A stretch of 7,904 nt of DNA, taken from contig DVHA01000201.1 in NCBI GenBank assembly GCA_018712425.1, positions 1 through 7,904 on the forward strand. Reading direction: 5' to 3'. Below are positions 6,161 through 7,904 of the stretch, one piece after another (positions within the stretch are counted from its first letter, which is position 1; every line of letters begins with the position of its first letter). A program made the translations under genes and the position numbers. The notes under the pieces are model-generated. The model had not been told where the DNA came from. It was given only the letters and a program-made list of their open reading frames with translations, and searched no databases. This stretch comes from Candidatus Faecivivens stercoravium. Its GTDB lineage: Bacteria > Bacillota > Clostridia > Oscillospirales > Ruminococcaceae.

Positions 6161-7612
6161 ATGGATTGGAGCAACAACCGCAACCTGACGATGCTGGTCG
6201 ACTTTTACGAGCTGACGATGGGCAACGGCTACTTAAAGGAAGGCATCGGTAACAAACGCGCGGTCTTCGATATGTTTTTCCGCAAGGTCCCGGATAAGGC
6301 CGGCTTCGCGATCTGCGCCGGCCTGGAACAGCTGGTGGGGTACCTCCAGAACCTCCACTTTTCCGAGGAGGACATCGCCTTCCTCCGGGGCAAAAAGATC
6401 TTCAGCGAAGCATTCCTTGACTACCTGCGGGATTTCAAATTTTCCTGCAACGTCTGGGCGATGAAGGAAGGCACCCCGATCTTCCCCAACGAACCGGTCG
6501 TCGTCGTCGAAGGCCCGGTCATCCAGGCCCAGCTGGTGGAGACGATGGTGCTCCTCTCGATCAACTTCCAGTCGCTGGTCACCACCAAAGCCAACCGCAT
6601 CTGCCGCGCCGCCCAGGGCCGCCCGGTCATGGAGTTCGGCTCCCGCCGGGCCCAGAGCTATGACGCGGCGGTCCTGGGGGCCAGGGCCGCCTACATCGGT
6701 GGCTGCGTCGGCACCGCCTGCGCAATCTCCGACCGGGAGTACCAGATCCCGGCGCTGGGCACCATCGCCCACAGCTGGGTGCAGATGTTCCCCTCCGAAT
6801 ACGACGCCTTCCGGGCCTACGCCGAGGCCTACCCCTCCGCCTGCACCCTGCTGGTCGACACCTATAACGTTTTAAAATCCGGCATCCCGAACGCCATCAG
6901 GGTCTTTGACGAAGTCTTAGGGCCGATGGGCTACCGCCCCCAGGGCGTCCGGATCGACTCGGGCGACATCGCCTACCTCTCCAAGAAGGCCCGCAAGATG
7001 CTGGACGACGCCGGCTACCCCGACTGCAAGATCGTCGCCTCCAACTCGCTGGACGAGTACCTGATCCGCGACCTGCTGCTCCAGGGGGCGAAGGTCGACT
7101 CCTTCGGCGTCGGCGAAAACCTCATCACCTCCAAGTCCGACCCGGTCTTCGGCGGGGTCTACAAGCTGGTGGCGGTCGAAGGGGAAAACGGCCAGCTGGA
7201 ACCCCGGATCAAGCTGTCCGAGACGGCCGAGAAGATCACCACCCCCAACAAGAAGATGGTCTACCGCCTCTACAAGAAGGACGACCACGAGTCGGTCGCC
7301 GACTATATCGCGATGTTTGACGAAGACGTCCCGCCGGAAGGCCCGATCACCCTCTTCGACCCGGTCAACACCTGGAAGTCGAAGACCTTCGAGGACGTCG
7401 AGATCAAGCCCCTCCTCGTCCAGGTCTTCAAAGACGGCGAGTGCATCTACGACCTCCCCGACATCGAGGAGATCAAGGCCTACTGCCGCGACCAGGTCGA
7501 CCACCTCTGGGAGGAGGTCAAGCGGTTTGAGAACCCCCACCGCTACTACGTCGACCTCTCGGAAAAGCTCTGGCACTCCAAGCGGGAGCTGTTAAAAGCC
7601 TACCAGGGATAA
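6161..7612 (+). CDS. pncB: Nicotinate phosphoribosyltransferase
   Basis: This enzyme joins nicotinate to phosphoribosyl pyrophosphate, with ATP hydrolysis, to give nicotinate mononucleotide: the entry step of NAD salvage (Preiss-Handler route) in the cytosol. The 483-residue product is full length. Recognisable parts are the N-terminal LTMLVDFYELTMGNGYL (9-25), EFGSRRAQ (158-165) near the substrate site, GTIAHSWVQMFPSE (200-213) with H204 as the probable phosphorylated histidine, LLVDTYNVLKSG (230-241), GVRIDSGDI (262-270) of the phosphoribosyl-binding barrel, and IVASNSLDEY (291-300). The C-terminal domain continues to residue 483 with no breaks. ATG at 6161 is set by AAAGGAG 8 nt upstream. 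It has its own promoter at 6067-6095, a possible NiaR-type operator and a strong terminator directly downstream, so it is mainly a single-gene unit. Codon use is strongly GC-ending, like the other genes here. Confidence 0.98.
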   Translation: MDWSNNRNLTMLVDFYELTMGNGYLKEGIGNKRAVFDMFFRKVPDKAGFAICAGLEQLVGYLQNLHFSEEDIAFLRGKKIFSEAFLDYLRDFKFSCNVWAMKEGTPIFPNEPVVVVEGPVIQAQLVETMVLLSINFQSLVTTKANRICRAAQGRPVMEFGSRRAQSYDAAVLGARAAYIGGCVGTACAISDREYQIPALGTIAHSWVQMFPSEYDAFRAYAEAYPSACTLLVDTYNVLKSGIPNAIRVFDEVLGPMGYRPQGVRIDSGDIAYLSKKARKMLDDAGYPDCKIVASNSLDEYLIRDLLLQGAKVDSFGVGENLITSKSDPVFGGVYKLVAVEGENGQLEPRIKLSETAEKITTPNKKMVYRLYKKDDHESVADYIAMFDEDVPPEGPITLFDPVNTWKSKTFEDVEIKPLLVQVFKDGECIYDLPDIEEIKAYCRDQVDHLWEEVKRFENPHRYYVDLSEKLWHSKRELLKAYQG

Positions 7613-7614
7613 GC

Positions 7615-7663
7615 AAAGCGCCCCGGATATGCGGCCAAAAAGGCTGCGTACCCGGGGCGTTTT
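7615..7663 (+). terminator. Rho-independent terminator of pncB
   Basis: A long stem begins 3 nt after the pncB stop: CGCCCCGG (7619-7626) pairs with CCGGGGCG (7652-7659), one A-C mismatch follows, then TATGCGGCC (7628-7636) pairs with GGCTGCGTA (7642-7650) with two G-U pairs, closing on an AAAAA loop. TTTT (7660-7663) follows, and AAAG on the 5' side can pair with it. Confidence 0.9.
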
Positions 7664-7685
7664 AATGTTCATAAATCTGGAATAT

Positions 7686-7829
7686 GGAATGTTTATTTCG
7701 CTGCCCTTATGGCAGCGACAAAGTTTCACTTTGATGGACCAAAGGCTCTGCCTTTGGAATTCGCCAGGACCCTCGCGGGCCCTGGACCCCGATTTGCCGA
7801 ACGCCGTTCCCGCAGGAAATGCTCGGCAA
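7686..7829 (+). repeat. Modular hairpin repeat, copy C
   Basis: The copy begins with GGAATGTTTATTTCGCTGCC shortly after the pncB terminator. Its hairpins are CGCTGCC/GGCAGCG (7699-7717), CAAAGT/ACTTTG (7719-7733, loop TTC), CCAAAGGC/GCCTTTGG (7739-7757, loop TCT), CCAGGACCC/GGGCCCTGG (7764-7785) and TTGCCGA/TCGGCAA (7794-7829). The first half matches the copies at 1957-2240 and 5397-5625. Beyond 7790 it instead carries the module seen at 741-779 in the rpoD-MFS gap. The small open frames over it on both strands are judged spurious. The next 56 bases (7830-7885) show nothing clear except a lone TATAAT at 7876-7881. Confidence 0.85.
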
Positions 7830-7885
7830 AAAGGGCATTTCAACCCCGCTTAAAGTTTTACTGTTTTCTGAACAATATAATATTT

Positions 7886-7904
7886 GAAGCATTGAATGTT
7901 TATT
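7886..7904 (+). repeat. Start of a fourth copy of the modular repeat (cut by window edge)
   Basis: GAAGCATTGAATGTTTATT at the right edge matches the opening of the other copies. It is closest to copy B, which also has GAAGCAT before GAATGTT. It lies only about 57 bp after copy C, in the same orientation, so a tandem pair probably begins here. Confidence 0.65.

Noticed and set aside
7592..7853. Small frames on both strands after pncB
   Set aside because: They cover the terminator and repeat copy C; their apparent similarity to other such frames comes from the DNA repeat.
7876..7881. Promoter after repeat copy C
   Set aside because: A lone TATAAT in AT-rich DNA with no -35 box and no gene visible before the window ends.

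Overview
The window looks like chromosomal housekeeping DNA from a GC-rich member of the Clostridia (Bacillota), probably of the gut Oscillospiraceae/Ruminococcaceae type. The grounds are a short Firmicutes-style primary sigma factor next to DnaG primase, consensus sigma-A promoters (TTGCAT-17-TATTAT and TTGCAA-17-TATAAT), strong AGGAGG-type ribosome binding sites, GTC/GAC/CGG-rich codon use, and intergenic spaces packed with short hairpin repeats. No mobile element, tRNA, rRNA or CRISPR array was seen. The lineage is an inference; the gene identities are mostly secure.

Layout. Five genes lie on the minus strand: rpmE (ribosomal protein L31) at 4984-5187, a YigZ/IMPACT-family gene at 4282-4908, dnaG at 2266-4032, rpoD/sigA at 813-1910, and an MFS transporter that starts at 479 and runs off the left edge. 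Two genes lie on the plus strand: a four-helix membrane protein of the putative ABC-transporter permease (CmpB-like) family at 5642-6094, and nicotinate phosphoribosyltransferase (pncB) at 6161-7612. The pncB promoter is built into the last codons of the membrane protein gene, and an operator-like site of NiaR type follows it. Strong hairpin terminators follow rpmE and pncB.

The most unusual content is between the genes. Three copies, plus the start of a fourth, of a roughly 145-285 bp modular repeat sit at 1957-2240 (minus), 5397-5625 (plus), 7686-7829 (plus) and 7886-7904 (plus, cut by the window edge). Each is a string of small hairpins: some blocks are nearly constant, while others keep a three-base loop but change the whole stem on both arms. 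A related hairpin array fills 561-779 between rpoD and the MFS gene and shares a 3' module with the 7686 copy. A different array of GCA/TGC-loop hairpins with GTGATG spacers fills the gap between the yigZ-like gene and dnaG, and a perfect 20-bp palindrome lies just upstream of the dnaG promoter region.

Functionally, dnaG and rpoD keep the classical replication-initiation/transcription pairing, but about 355 bp of repeat-bearing sequence now separates them, and a copy of the element forms the leader in front of rpoD. The remaining genes (L31, YigZ, pncB) are core translation and NAD-salvage functions with no obvious shared pathway.
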